Origin: Penicillium oxalicum
Taxonomy: Eukaryota > Ascomycota > Eurotiomycetes > Eurotiales > Aspergillaceae
NCBI RefSeq assembly: GCF_001723175.1
Contig: NC_064655.1
Location: 496,001-560,000 of the forward strand
Reading direction: 5' to 3'
Length of the DNA: 64,000 bases
Shown piece after piece: positions 12,371 through 25,091 of the stretch. Both the position numbers and the translations under genes were made by a program. Each line of letters begins with the position of its first letter. The first letter of the stretch is position 1. Under the pieces are notes generated by a model. It had not been told where the DNA came from, searched no databases, and saw only the letters and a program-made list of their open reading frames with translations.

Positions 12371-13462
12371 AGGGCAGACAAGGAAGATTTGTGGTTGGTC
12401 AAAGATGAAACGAAACTGACTTGGCAATGGATGCAGACGGGGGCGGTCGATCATACAATAGCAGAACTAATTCAATGCTTGCACGGCTTGATGCAGAAGG
12501 CAGGTTTCTTTTGGCAATCTACATTTATACGCGAAATCATCAGATACGTGCTTGAAGAGGGACTGTAGAAGCACAGAAGGCTTCCCGGATGGAGGCGCTG
12601 AAGGGAGCAAATACCCTAGACATACCTCTTCTGAGCAATAACGAGAGCGAAAAATAGAACGAGCGAGATTCTTAAGAAGTGATTCAACCCCGGCCAGTAC
12701 TCTTACAAGCAAAGCCAAGTGTTCTCCAACCTCCTTGAAGGGGTTTCAGTCGCTCGAGGCATCATGCGGCTTGAAAAAGAGCTATTCGAAACATAAAAGC
12801 GGGCAGAATCTAGCTCGTCGGCAAAACTGTAAAGGCGGTGTAAAAGTCACTTCACGCGTTCACGCGCCTCACTTTTACCAAATAAGGAAATGACCCGCTA
12901 CTAATGGCTTCGTAAACTTTTGGCGCCCCGACAACTTTTCTTCAATGATATAAGGCGGTGGCCTATGGCCGGCAGGCGTTTCTCCAGATCATTTTAAAAA
13001 TGACATTCTATCATCTGGATAGGTTCCTCTCAATCCGTGATATTTTGCCGTAGAGATTGCTATTTGAATTGCTGTTAAGCGTTTACGACCATACATGTAA
13101 AATCTTCTATATGGCTTAACAATCAAGAGAAACTTTCCTTACCCGTCTCACGTCGGAAGCTGGTTATTGGACACATCGACTGACTGGGTAGCAGCCAAAG
13201 TATTATCTTGTTCAATCTTACAGGCCATGTGATTTTCTACATTCTACTCAAAGGGCCTTGGTGAACAGTCCAACTTGAACTTGACATCTGGAATTCTGAT
13301 ATACGAAAGTCTCGACACTAACCTTAGATTGTCTGTACGCCCACATGTCGCTCAGAGTAATGTTTCTGGAACAATTCTCTTGCTCGATGGGAGATTCCCC
13401 GCTTGAAACGTTCGTGAGGTATGTACGTACACTTACATGTAGCGTAATTAACGGTGCCTCCC
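12371..13462. other. Gene-poor AT-rich stretch with a hairpin
   Basis: No coding frame of substance. It contains an inverted repeat at 12840-12878 (GTAAAAGT and ACTTTTAC arms around a GCGTTCACGCG-containing centre) and two copies of AAGGCGGTG, at about 12832 and 12952. Confidence 0.45.
12840..12878. repeat. Imperfect inverted repeat (hairpin)
   Basis: The 8-bp outer arms GTAAAAGT (12840-12847) and ACTTTTAC (12871-12878) are exact reverse complements. The inner sequence pairs only partly. Similar short palindromes occur at ends of fungal DNA transposons and MITEs, but no transposase or matching distant end is visible. Confidence 0.45.
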
Positions 13463-13625
13463 GGCTCAAGATGAATCGAATATCTATCAATATATTAACA
13501 GTATTCTGCTCTATCTACCGTTGAGTTATAAAGGCTAATTTATAAGAATATTGAACTTTTATTTAGATTATTACCCAAGACTTGAACTCGGATCTAACTA
13601 TTAGAAGTATTGAGGTTGCTCTACT
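13463..13625 (-). other. Probable nuclear mitochondrial DNA insertion with two tRNA-like fragments
   Basis: This AT-rich stretch reads on the minus strand like two organellar tRNAs with an AT-rich spacer. The first, truncated 5', has an anticodon loop CTTCTAA (13607-13601, anticodon UCU, Arg) and a T-arm CCGAGTTCAAGTCTTGG (13591-13575) with a pairable stem. The second begins GCCTTTATAACTC near 13535, has a D-arm with CTC/GAG pairing, an anticodon loop CTGTTAA (13501-13495, anticodon GUU, Asn) and a T-arm near 13484-13468. Its 3' acceptor strand pairs over four positions and then departs, suggesting an insertion boundary at about 13463. TATAACTCAA-GGTAGAG is the usual fungal mitochondrial tRNA start. 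A nuclear tRNA origin is unlikely given the A+T content. Confidence 0.5.
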
Positions 13626-15112
13626 TCCCCCCGCCTCCCGCACGGACAGGCTACCTTACCTACCAGCCCATGTGGTTAAGTAGCGAAGCTCCCTTCCAAG
13701 CGGCAAATTATATATTCACAATGTTCAACTCCATGGATGGTGTCCATTACAAACCAAGACATCGCTTTTTATACAATGAAATCAATACCTCACCTACACA
13801 TGAATGCAGACATCCGCTCAAGTGGACACCTGCCTGCTAGATTCTGAAATTTGAAAATCCATGCTGAGCTGGCATGGACCAAAACGACTCGAAGGACTTG
13901 CATGAGCCCATACACCTTCCTAACTGGGACTTTGAGAACCTACTAGTCGTATCGCTCACCTCAATATTGCTCCACGCGTGACCAAACAAATAACTGCGTT
14001 TCATTTCATTTCAAAATAATATTAAAGAAGAATGTCCCTAACCAAATAAGTGCTAGGGCTTCAAATTGAGCACTGGGGCGAGTCATGAATAGATATAGAC
14101 CTTGGTGAATTGCTTCAAAAAGAAAAGTCTCCTGTATTTCGTATGTCATTGGTTCCTTGAATAGTAGCTGTTTTATATGGCATAGCCTACTACCGATCGG
14201 GTCTTTAGATGATCTTAATTCGAGTATTGAAACCTATTTGCATAGAAAATTCCCGTCCTCGACTGCTTGATAGATGATGAGCCTAGATGAAGGAGGATAG
14301 TGGGATGGCCAAGGCATTGATGTAAAGCGAGCAGGTGGCAACTATCACCCCGAGGCTCTGTCCTGTTCTATCTCCATATCTGGGAGCCGCATCATCCATT
14401 AGCGTCATATTGGCATGTGCATGTTCTCTAAGCAACGTCCTGACATTTACCAGAAAAAAAAGGAACTGAATAGATAGGGAAATTCATGTCATTCGAGGGA
14501 GGCAAGCCCTTATGGAGCGGGACTCAAAAGAAATATGCAAAAAACCAACGAAACAAGCAAAACAATAGAAAGAAGGTGAAGATGAGCCCAGCAGACGTTC
14601 ATCAACAAAGAGTAAAGAGGGCCGAAATGCAAGGGACTCCACCACGGGTGTTCGTTTGATGCAGAGCGGCCAGATAAGGAAGCGCTTTTGTACATGGACG
14701 TGGTGACGGAAACATTATGAAACAGAAAGGGTGAGACAAGTGCGGTACATCGATACTGTCAGAAGAACCACCATGCTGTAGAGGGAATAAGAAAGAATAA
14801 AGAAATGAGAGCTGGTGAACGGGAGAACCATGAACAAAACAAGAATCTTTGCGCCAAAAGCTTCTGTCCAAAAGACAGTACACCGAACGCCTGCTTTCTA
14901 TAAAGGGGATATCCAGGCTAGAAAGAAAAGTGGTCGAATGAAAAGTAAAGACAAGGACAGGGTTGAGACAAGGAACAACACAGCATATTGCTCATGAAGA
15001 TGTGAGAGTTAATAAGTTCGAAGAGATGAACCAGAAAATCGGACGAATGGTTTTGTCCACGCAGAAAGAAAAGGGCAACAGAGTATCGTAAAGGCCATCA
15101 ATTGCAAAGTTT
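13626..15112. other. Gene-poor region, includes dnf1 3' flank
   Basis: AT-rich sequence with no supported coding region. The last few hundred bases before 15113 are downstream of the flippase stop codon and probably hold its 3' UTR. Confidence 0.45.
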
Positions 15113-18100
15113 TCACATCATGTTCACAGGATGCTCGTCAGGAGTCTGGAAAGGATCCTGATAGGACCGCTGGGTGTGACTTGATTCCATACGCGAGAGC
15201 CGAGCTGCTGAAGTGAAGTCATTACTTTGCTCAAAGCTTTGCCGGCATCTCTCAAAGGAGTGGCGGGTGCGGTCGTGGGAACGCCGAACATAGTCCACGG
15301 ACTGCGGCAGCGGGCGTTGATCCAGACTCTCAGTATAATTGGTACCGTTGCTACCGTTCTGACTGCGGGGATTATGGCCATTGGTGTGTGGAGACGGAGT
15401 GAAGTAACGGGTAGGTTGGTTAGGATCCGTAGAGTCGTGCTTAACTGGCGTCTCCACGGCTTTGCCAAGATCCGAGGAAGTAGCCGATTCGTCTCCCAAA
15501 ATCGCAGCACCGCCCACGTTGGGAGGCACATAGTCCTCATACTGTTCAAGATGTTTGAATTTGCCAAGCGTGACTTGCTCACGAATAATGTCCACATCCA
15601 GAGGGAAGAACACCTTCTGAACAGAATTGTAAAGGAAGCGGGGAAGCAGCGCAATCATAACGGTTGCCAGCAATACAACCCAGAAACTGAGGGCACCATA
15701 GACCTCATGAGCTGCATCATAGAATAGACCGGCCTCGACAAAAGAGGAGTAGACTCCTGTCCAAAAGAAGATGAGAAGCGAGCTGATCAAATTGATCAGG
15801 CAAGTGAGCCAATCCCATCGGTAGGTATTCATCATGATGTAGACATTGCTGGCAATGACAGCAGCGGTAGCAACGAGGACGCCCATTCGAGTTCGATCAG
15901 AGATAGTGCGACCACTTTCAGTGGCAAAGTCTCCCTCTGAGTATAGCATGTAGGGCATAAAGAAACATATGACCGACTGGAACAATCCATCGAACATGTA
16001 CAACCTGAAAAGGGGATTAGCTGACTTCTATAAAGAAACAAATTGTTTTAGAATACGCACCAGAATTTGAGTTGCGACCACTCCTTGCGCTCGATGCCTC
16101 GCATGTAGAGCTGGGGCACGGCAAGAGACACACGATCATCAACATCTTGGTCGAAAATACCCATGAAAATGACCGGAAGAGAGGTGAAAGCAAGGTTGAC
16201 AAGAATAATGTAGGTGTAGTCGAAGAGGTACGAGCAGTCAAAATTATTGAAGATGCAGTACCAGAAGAGGGCAAGCGTCCAGACCAGATTCTTGTAGAAG
16301 AAGTTCGCAATACACTCTCCCAAACGACGATAAGACCATCTGCCGTGCACCAGAAGCAGGCGCTGGAGGAATCGGAATTGTCCAATAGCGTAATCAGAAG
16401 ACATGACGGCCTGTCGACCTTCCTCACCAGCAATGCCGACACCCACGTCCGCCTCTTGAATCATGGCGACGTCGTTGGCCCCGTCACCGATGGCGAGACC
16501 CATGATGTTGAGACCATGTCGAACCATGTTGACCACGGCGGCTTTTTGTGCCGGACTGACACGACAGCACAGGACGGCTTTGCATTGCTTGCAAAGGAGG
16601 AGGAACTTTTGCTTGAATTCGTCATCCAGCATCATCTTGAGTGTCTCACCGTCGACGATGACTGCATGGGTCGGTTCGGGTGGAGTGTGGTCTTTACGAG
16701 CAGCGATAAGCTCTTCATCGGAGCCAGTGAGACCAAATGTACGTAAGTTTTTGTCAAGTTCCTGCAGCGCTACCTCACGCTGGCCTTCAGGCACATTGAG
16801 AACGATCAAGTCCATGTTGTTGTTCAGAAGATTGCAAGAGAAACCGATATTGATCGCAGTCTCCACCTTATCACCGGTCAGCACCCACAGCTTGATTCCG
16901 GCATCTGCAAGCAGTTGAATGGTATCCGGCACTCCATCCTGAAGGCGATCTTCGATGGCGGTACCACCAAGCAACATGAGCTCTTGCTCAATCTGGCTGG
17001 CAACTTCTTCCATTTTCTCCTCGCGTTCAGTGATGGACGCTGCGGCAATATCGTGTTCGCGGTTCCATGTTTGGTATTCCTCTTCGCTCAAGAGACGGTC
17101 AGCAACACACAGAGTGCGAAGACCCTCTTTGGCAAACTCCTCAAGATGCTCCGCGGTCTGACGGCGGAGCTCCTGCTGCTTGCCACGAGCGAGACGGGAG
17201 TAGATAATGCTATCGGCTCCCTTGCAGAAAAGACGAATGGTGCCATCCGGCATGCGAATGATGGCACTCATACGCTTTCTAGACGAATTGAACTCGAGTG
17301 TGTTCAGGACTGTGTAGGTCCGTTCCTCACCCATGACGTTCACCAAGAGATCGTCGCCAGCACGACCAAGGACTGTGAACCCACAGTCCCGAGCAGTGCT
17401 AACCAGAGCAGCCTCATCGGGCGACTGAGCCTTGAATTCAATCTGAGGAGGGTCACCGGGAGTGTGCTCCGTGATGACAGAGTGACACAGCGCCAGGGCA
17501 AGCATGAAGTGCTCCGCAGCAGCCTTTTGGGCCTGGCCAGACTGGCCGGCGATATCCGCAACAAAGTTTGGTGCAACAAAAGTGAGGTTCTCATCTTTCA
17601 AATATGGGTTGTCGTGAATGTTGCGCAACATTTCCAGCATCTTTTTCCCATCAGCAGCGATCTGGGCGCGAGCCTCTGCGGCTTCCTTCTCAACATCAGC
17701 GCCTTCACGGCGCCGCATGCCCATTTGAGCCTCGGTATATGCCTCGCCGTACGCCATACCATTGATCGTTGCCTTCTTGAATTCCATCACATTTTGGGTC
17801 AGGGTGCCGGTCTTGTCCGAAAAAATGTATTCCACCTGTCCCACGTCATCGGAAATGTTCCATGATTTCGGCACGCAGTAGAGACCAAGCTTCTCATAGT
17901 ACATGTAGATGTCACTGTGAATGAACACCGCTTGAACTGTACGAACGATTTCCAATGAAATATAAAGCGAGATGGGGACCAAATTCTGGAAGAGGATGAG
18001 GGCTGTCCAGAATGTGATGATACCCGTCACGGGAGGCGTTCCGCCGTAAGATTTCAAGTCAAAAAAGTCTAGAGACTTGTCTGGGGCGGCCCATGCGACA

Positions 18101-19812
18101 CCGTTGATTATACCTGCAAGAAGGCACATGATGAAGAGGATGATGAAGTTGTAGACAACGTTCCAGTTCAAGTCCTTGGCGAGTTGAGCACGCTTTGCGG
18201 GGGTCGCGCCAGAGTTCAGCATGATCTTGCTCTCGCCACCGGTGAAAACGACGACTCCAAGAACCCATTCCGTACTGCGTAAGGAGCAACCACGAAGGAG
18301 CATGTTGTTGATTGTGATGGGCTCAACCATTTCCTTGCGAGGGGCGTCGGGATATCTTGGGTCACGCTGGTCCCATCGAATGGCACCGTTGTACGCGTAT
18401 AGATTCGGGTGAGGTGCTTCGCTCTCAATCGTAAACTCCGCTTTCTCACAATCCCGCGCGTGTCGAACCTGTCGGCCACAATGGAGAGCTTGTCGAACCT
18501 TCAAGTTTGTTTCACCATCGAGACCCTTAGTCTCCACATAGCATGCTCCGTCCGGGTCCGAGGTGGAGAGAATGACGATATCGGCGGGAATTGGATCTTC
18601 GTTGTAGAGACGAACAAAGTCACCGACTTGAATACTCTTCCAGTGGTCTCGCTTGAACCGCGCAGTGCCGGGCGTCACCTTTGTCTTGTCCAAGATACTT
18701 CCGGTCTTCCTATCAAGCGAGGTGGGCGAAAGGAGACTGTCTCGCGCGGCGCTATCGGGGTGAAGATACTTGGTCTCCGGATTATTCGGAATCGGCCAAT
18801 CTTCTCGCACTTCCGCTGCGGGGGGAGAGACGGCAGTCATCGGGATAGCAGCGTCCGCAGCCATAGAGTCACGGTGCGAGTAGATCGAGGCCCGTGGCTC
18901 GGCGGTGGTGAGATAAGAGGGCCGGCGTAGTTCATCCTGGGAATCCTCTACTTGCGGCTTCTTCTTCGTGAAAACCTTCTTCCCCCAACGATACGTAGCA
19001 ATTGCACCCCTCGTGGAGGCCTTTTTGATTCGGCGCCACGTGGAAATGCTGTCTTCTGTGGAATTGACATTGTTCCAATCGACAAGTCGGTAGACCGGAG
19101 AATTGTTGACCTGGCTATCGGAAACCGTCCGACCCCAATCTTCAATAGCGTCCTTGATTGCCGTTGCAACAATAATGACGATCAGGGGAACGGCGTTCAG
19201 GCCGGGGTTGTTGGCACCAAAGATTGGGAAGAACTACATCAAAGAACACAGAGATTAGCACTCGCTCCTCGATCCAAGTCTCATCACCGCTCATGGACCC
19301 CCTTCATCCTCGTCTGGGAACGCAGCACGGGCGCATACATTAAGGATGATCACGAATAAGAAATATATGTTCGCAATGTTGTGAAACTGTAGCCAAACAT
19401 TCTTTGGTACGAATGTCAGCGCCGTATACTTCGCGGTGCGAATTTTGTTGCGTGGATAGATATGAATCGGCCGCCCATCTTCATCTCGCTCGCTCTCTGG
19501 GATTGGGGTGTTGAAGTAGATGGTCCGATTTGGGCCTGAGCCTTGAGTCTCGTCCACATGCGTGGACGCAGTGTCGGCGGCACTGCTTGGTGTGGTCGAC
19601 TTGCGCTTCTCATCCCTCGATTCTGTGCGCTTGTGAAACCGGTCGATGATTGAGACTCGCTTTTTCACCCCGCCGGAGCCGGCATGGCGCGTCGTCGCCC
19701 ATCGCTGGCGCTTTGTTGGTTTTGAGATGTTGCTGCTGACCTCCTGGATGTCATTGTTCACGCCAAGGGCACCCTCGGTATTGTCGTCGCTTGTAAATTG
19801 CAAAGGGGCCAT
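15113..19812 (-). CDS. dnf1: DNF1-type P4-ATPase phospholipid flippase
   Basis: P4-type ATPase that moves aminophospholipids to the cytosolic leaflet, with a Dnf1/Dnf2 role at the plasma membrane and endosomes. Exons are 19812-19339, 19233-16061 and 16004-15113 (1512 aa). The introns are 105 and 56 nt, with borders GTATGC/ATGTAG and GTGCGT/TTTCAG. The N-terminal tail is basic and Ser/Thr-rich. TM1-2 follow [17 protein letters not shown]. The actuator loop has LDGETN near residue 394, and a P4-type PISL motif ([11 protein letters not shown]) lies before the phosphorylation site DKTGTLTQN near residue 630. The hinge GDGANDV lies near 1075. The last exon encodes the remaining membrane segments and a hydrophilic tail rich in Ser, Arg and Pro. 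Length and order match fungal Dnf1. The orthologue assignment against other P4 classes is by overall similarity. Confidence 0.93.
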
Positions 19813-22800
19813 CTAGGCTATACTTGCGCCCCAGGGGACATATAAGTGGAATGGGGATCCTTGATCGTGGTGTTCGTCGTGCTTTTTATTTTTTGGGAGG
19901 GGGGGGGGGGGAAGACGGCTGTCGGCAGGTCCAGCGCGAAGGGGCATTCGCTGTATCAACAGGAGCTTCCAATCTTGCCGCCCGTTGATCAGGGTCTAAT
20001 GGCCTTCCCAAAAGCGACGAAATTGCGAGTCCCAGCAAAGCCACAAATGATCACCCACTGAGACTGAAAAGTGCTATCCGCTGTCGTGAGGGGATCACGA
20101 AGCTAGGGGAAACGGATGATGGCGGGATCGAGGGATGGTGTGGTTTCAACGGTCGGAGTCAAGGGAACGGGTGGTAGATCCGCAATGGTGAAGATCCGGG
20201 CGGTAGGACGAATCGAGAATTTCAGTTCACCCACAGGAGACCATGCGATATGAATTTGATCGTGCCGAGGAATTAGAGCAAGGTGGACGAAAAGGGGTGG
20301 AACTGGAGGGTGATGGGAGTCGATCGCCACGAAGGAGAGGAGGGAAGCGACCGTAGTTGTTCAGAACGATAGAAGAAGCAGATGCGCAGCGCCAGCCTGG
20401 GCAGGACAAGTATGGAACGGGTCTGATTAATCTGAATTCTGGACCTCCGTCCTGCCATTGACTGGGACAGGAGGCTCCGAAAATTACCAGTTCAGGTGAT
20501 GGAAGTGTGTATGGTGTATGTATTACGTACAGTACTGTACGAAGGCCCAGTACCACTCCCTGTTCTGGCTGCCGCTGGGGTTCACCGCGAACTTCCTGAC
20601 TGGCTGGGACAAAATTATGGGAGCTGGTTCGGGCTCCCAGTGCTTACCTGTCGGCTTGGTCATCACCCCCTCCATTTGCAGCCTTGGTGCTGCCAATGTT
20701 GCAGTAGACAGCGTGCTCGAATCCTGTTCACAAGGGAAACGTAAATGCTCTTTATCCGGTCACGGATGACCACGAAAGAATTCCATCGTGTTTACTCCTC
20801 ATCTGAAGAATCTGAGAGAGCAGGAAGGGTGGGGGTAATACAATTGATTGAACACTACGAGTCGGACACTGTGATCTTTCGCAAGTTCAGTCTTTCTGAA
20901 CCCCCAAATCAAATGGCCCCCGTGACGACGATTATGAGCTCACATTGTTATTTCCCAGTTGGCGGATGCAATATTATGATTATGCAGAATGCACGACCCG
21001 AATATGACAAGCCCAGCCCAAATCTGCCAGACGGTGTTATACATACCCAACTCTTGTGATAATCATACTGGACGGTTCATTATTATTAGATTGGGTTTTA
21101 TGCACCGGCTCCGCGGCCCCTTCGGAGTCGGACGAAAAGATCGTCGTATATCCGGTATTACAGACAGTACTCTGGGTTACAGCCTCACAAAGTCTGTTTT
21201 CGCCCCAGTCCTGTGTGGTAATCCAGAGTTCATTGATCTCAATCTCTGGTTCACCTCATAAATCTCTGTCATGTGGCGACGAGGTATATATTCGGACCAC
21301 GTGTTGGAACGTCTTATCTCAAATCAGCTTTTGATTTGGGACTTTCAACAAGGCCGTCGATACACATAATGCAGGGGGACCGGTTGTAGTCTGCGCTCCC
21401 GCGTGCCGGGGCGATCAAAGGCATTATTTCCGTCAACTTGGATGATTCACAGTGTGATCAGCAGAGTCTGAGACTGTTTGGTTTAGGGACAAATATGAAT
21501 GGACACGGTGTACTCGACATCATATGTGGGCTGTCGGTCTCATGCATCTTGGAGTACTGGAGTGAGGGCGGTGCAGCAACTCAAAAGGCAATTCTCCGAT
21601 GGTCGTCGGGCACCGGGGCACATGTTCCGTCCCCTCCGTGAACCTCTTCCCTTTGCAAGAACGTCTGCTACACTTGACTCTGTCGACTTCACAAGTGAGC
21701 TCAAGGCATCGGTAAAGATCGAGTCGACGGACACTAAACGCTGCACGCAATGGCACCGGTTCCTTTTCCTTTGATCCTGAATGAGCGTAACTCAAACGAC
21801 TTGAGCGCCCGGGCGAAGGAGAGATTTAGGTTCACATGAGGTTCAGCCCATGGGGGCGAACGGTCAGCTTTCAGCCCTCTCCAAGCTGAATAAACCTTCA
21901 AAGCCAGACGCAAGCCGATGAGCCGCAATCTATCTGATGAAGTATCTCGCCAGTCCGTCGGTTGGGGACATGACTTCATCCCCCCGTCGAGATCTCAGTA
22001 AGAAAAGACTACCCTCTTTCAGATTGCGTGTTGCGGTCTACATGGAAAAGTGACCTCACTTATGAAGCGGATTGGATGGCGAAGACCAGGCTGGCCAGAC
22101 TCTCCTTCAGCGGACGGGGACCTCAGCCCTAAATGATGGCATGCACCCAGCTCGAATCACCGCGTCCGAATAGATCATTTCCTGCATACTGTGAGGGTTG
22201 AACTAGTAACACTGGAAAATCAGCTCGAGGGACGATGTATACATATCAATCATAATGGCTCATTCTGCAGCTTGGAGCGCATCGCTTGCTTTAGCATAGG
22301 TATGAGCATGTAGAGGACTGTAGGTTGTATGATGAGGTACTGCGCTGAGATACAGACTGTATTCTATAATGTGACCACTTAGTACCTCCCCTGGTACTCG
22401 GTAGCTAGTGACTCAGTGCAGTGCTCTAGTCATAGAGTCAAAAAGCCAATCTCAATGACACCGGTTGATTTACTGATTTGGATATGCGCCTATGAAGGTG
22501 CCGATGGATACTGATCTCCACGTCGTGAGATGTTGGCGTGTGGTACTGACAATACCCTGCTGGATCTGTCAATACGGTATCCACGTCAACGGCTCCGACA
22601 TGCCGGCGTGGGGCGGATGATGACCTCAGATTATTTCCGCGCCGAGGCGAATTCCCTAGATGGGTCATCGAACAGTCATCTACTACTATGCACTTATGTC
22701 AGTAATGCACTATTGCCCGTGTACCTACGTGGCGATCGGTCTCTAAGGTAGAGCATGAATCGGTTTGGACGGGATGGACAAGTGCGACTGTCACTCACAT

Positions 22801-25091
22801 TACACATTTCCCGAGATGATGGCTGAACGATGAAGTACAAATTAGACTGAGCCCCTGGCTCGGTGACCAGGGGCTGCGGTACCATTTCCATGTCCTTGAT
22901 GTATGTATGCTGCGTCGCTGAATTATTGGATGGCAATATCTCAAGATGAATGGACATTGCTGATTATTCATGACACGGAAATAGCAGTGTAAGAGGGGGC
23001 CCCGATTCCGACGGGACTTGGAAACTGCTTGCTAATCGAGCAGCGGGGCGGACGGGAGGTGGAACTGTACCTGTGAAACCACCAAGCGATGGAAGGGCTG
23101 CGTTGCAAACTTGCAACGCAATACAGGCGTGGGATTCAAGCTCCACTTGGGAATCTTTCTGATCCTCTCGAAGCGTCGCCGACTTCTACATGGGGGAGCT
23201 GTCGCGCCAATCTGAGTCTCGTCACGCTAGAGCGGGGCTGAAAGCAGAATCATTTGGTGATGGGTTCACCAGGGGATTTATCTTCTTTCTACTTCATTTT
23301 CTCCGCCGTTCTCCGGTGCCTTGCTCAGATGGTCATTCAATTCTGGCTGTGTGTCGCCCTGTAGATGGTGCCACGAGTCTGCTACATATCGCAAAAGGAC
23401 TCGACCCATCCATCTTCCAAGCCGCTTGGTAACGTGGTTGGATTTCCAGGCGGGCAGGGTTGACGATCGGATCGGCATCGTCGGACACACCCAAATATGC
23501 CAAGTGCCCAGCGCTCATCTCGTCTGATGAATCGATGTGCCTCACATTACGCTTCGGTTCTATTTTCCCCTCATCAACCAGCCCCTGTGAAGTTTTCCAT
23601 GTCGCGGATGCCTGCGGATGCTGTCTCTGGGACGTAACGCCGTCCGTCTGCTCTAGGAAGGTTCTGTTTTGTGGTTCCTTTCCCATATCCTCTCAACTTT
23701 TCGAATAATTCCTGGGCGCTGGTCTCTTTTGCCCAACTCCGGTCTCGATCATGCGGTTCGAAGCGCCGAATGGGGACTACCCCTGACTAGTCCAATGCCG
23801 GATTGGTCCATTTGATGTTAGCATAAAGGGACAGGCCAGCGACTTTGAAATACTACCTCCGTGAGCAGGGAGTCGTGAGTACTGGGGGGAATACTGACCA
23901 GTGACTACACTAGTGACTCTGAAAAGCATCAGTCCGCACATCACTATGTTGAAAGACAATAGCAGTCCACCTCTCACGTCTCAAAGCTCTGTTTGCGGTC
24001 GCAATTTCCGATCGCGCTTGAGTATCGCCTTGGCGTGGTGCCCCGCTGGATGACAGCCCCCTCAGGCGGTTCTGTGGCACATGCTGGGTCCGAGGGTTGT
24101 ATGAGCCCCTTTTCTCACAACCCTGTCGGAACTAGCATTCATTCGAAGTGCCGCTTGGCAGCGTAGCTTTTGCGTAGCGTGGTCGAGACTGAGCCATGGC
24201 AGCATCAGATTGACCCGTTCGACAATAAGTCGCTCTGCGACGCGCGTCAGATCAACCGACTTTCTACCATACAAGGAGCAGTACCAATTGAACATTGTTC
24301 CATAGTTAGCACGGCTATTGCATGGGCACATGGCCCTGGTGTTCGATCTGTGTTGCATATTCTGAACAAAATCTTGACTTTGTGCTGGAAAACTGAGCAG
24401 TCGCTATACGCATCGCAACCTCGCAAGCTTGCACCTGCGGGTGTCTCGATGATTGATACCTGAGTAGTTCAGCCACTCAGTCAACCACTTCAAGGAAGCC
24501 AAAGTTGAGGCACGTTTCGGTCGCGGCTGGCGGCAAGAGGAATAGCATTCCTCGGGACATGTTTCAGTGCCGTGGAGCATTCTCGGGCCCCCACTCTTTT
24601 GAAGGTGTTGCATCTCAAAAATCGTTGCCGCCCATCATACAGTAGGCTGTTCCTAATTCGGGTTCACCATCTGCTAGCATACAGAGCCTGTGAGACCCAT
24701 TTAGAGTATAGAGAACGGACAGAACGGTCTCAATATTCGGTGACAGCATGAGCCTGCCTAGAGATATTTCCTAGCGTAGACTCAGGTCACAGGACGTTCT
24801 TCCATGTCCCGGCGAATCTCACTAGCTTCCAAAGCTACTCGCTTACAAGAGAATTTGCTTTTCCGGGATGTACTCTGCATTCTGCATTCTTCAAAATATT
24901 GGGTAGGGTACTGTTGGAATTTAAGGAACCGCACAGCTGCTTCAGCTCCAAAGAGTCGAACGTAGTCCTGTACACCGTGCAGTTGCTTGATCGGGATACT
25001 TGATTAGCCACGTGACTACGCGCCATCTCCACGCGACGCGGGGTCCATGAGAACCTTCTTTGTAAGACACGCACCAGCCGCAACAATCACC
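19813..25091. other. 5.3-kb gene-poor region
   Basis: No open frame longer than 117 codons, and none with a recognisable motif on either strand. Contents seen: a G13 run at 19899-19911, a perfect 16-bp palindrome at 20526-20541, and a minus-strand open frame at 23333-23686 with protein-like composition but no identity. The part next to 19812 is the dnf1 promoter. The part before 25092 belongs to the following gene. Confidence 0.5.
20526..20541. repeat. Perfect 16-bp palindrome
   Basis: CGTACAGTACTGTACG is its own reverse complement. It lies about 0.7 kb upstream of the flippase start. It could be a dimeric factor site or chance; no second copy was noticed nearby. Confidence 0.5.

Noticed and set aside
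16915..17865. 316-codon plus-strand open frame
   Set aside because: Antisense shadow of the flippase phosphorylation domain.
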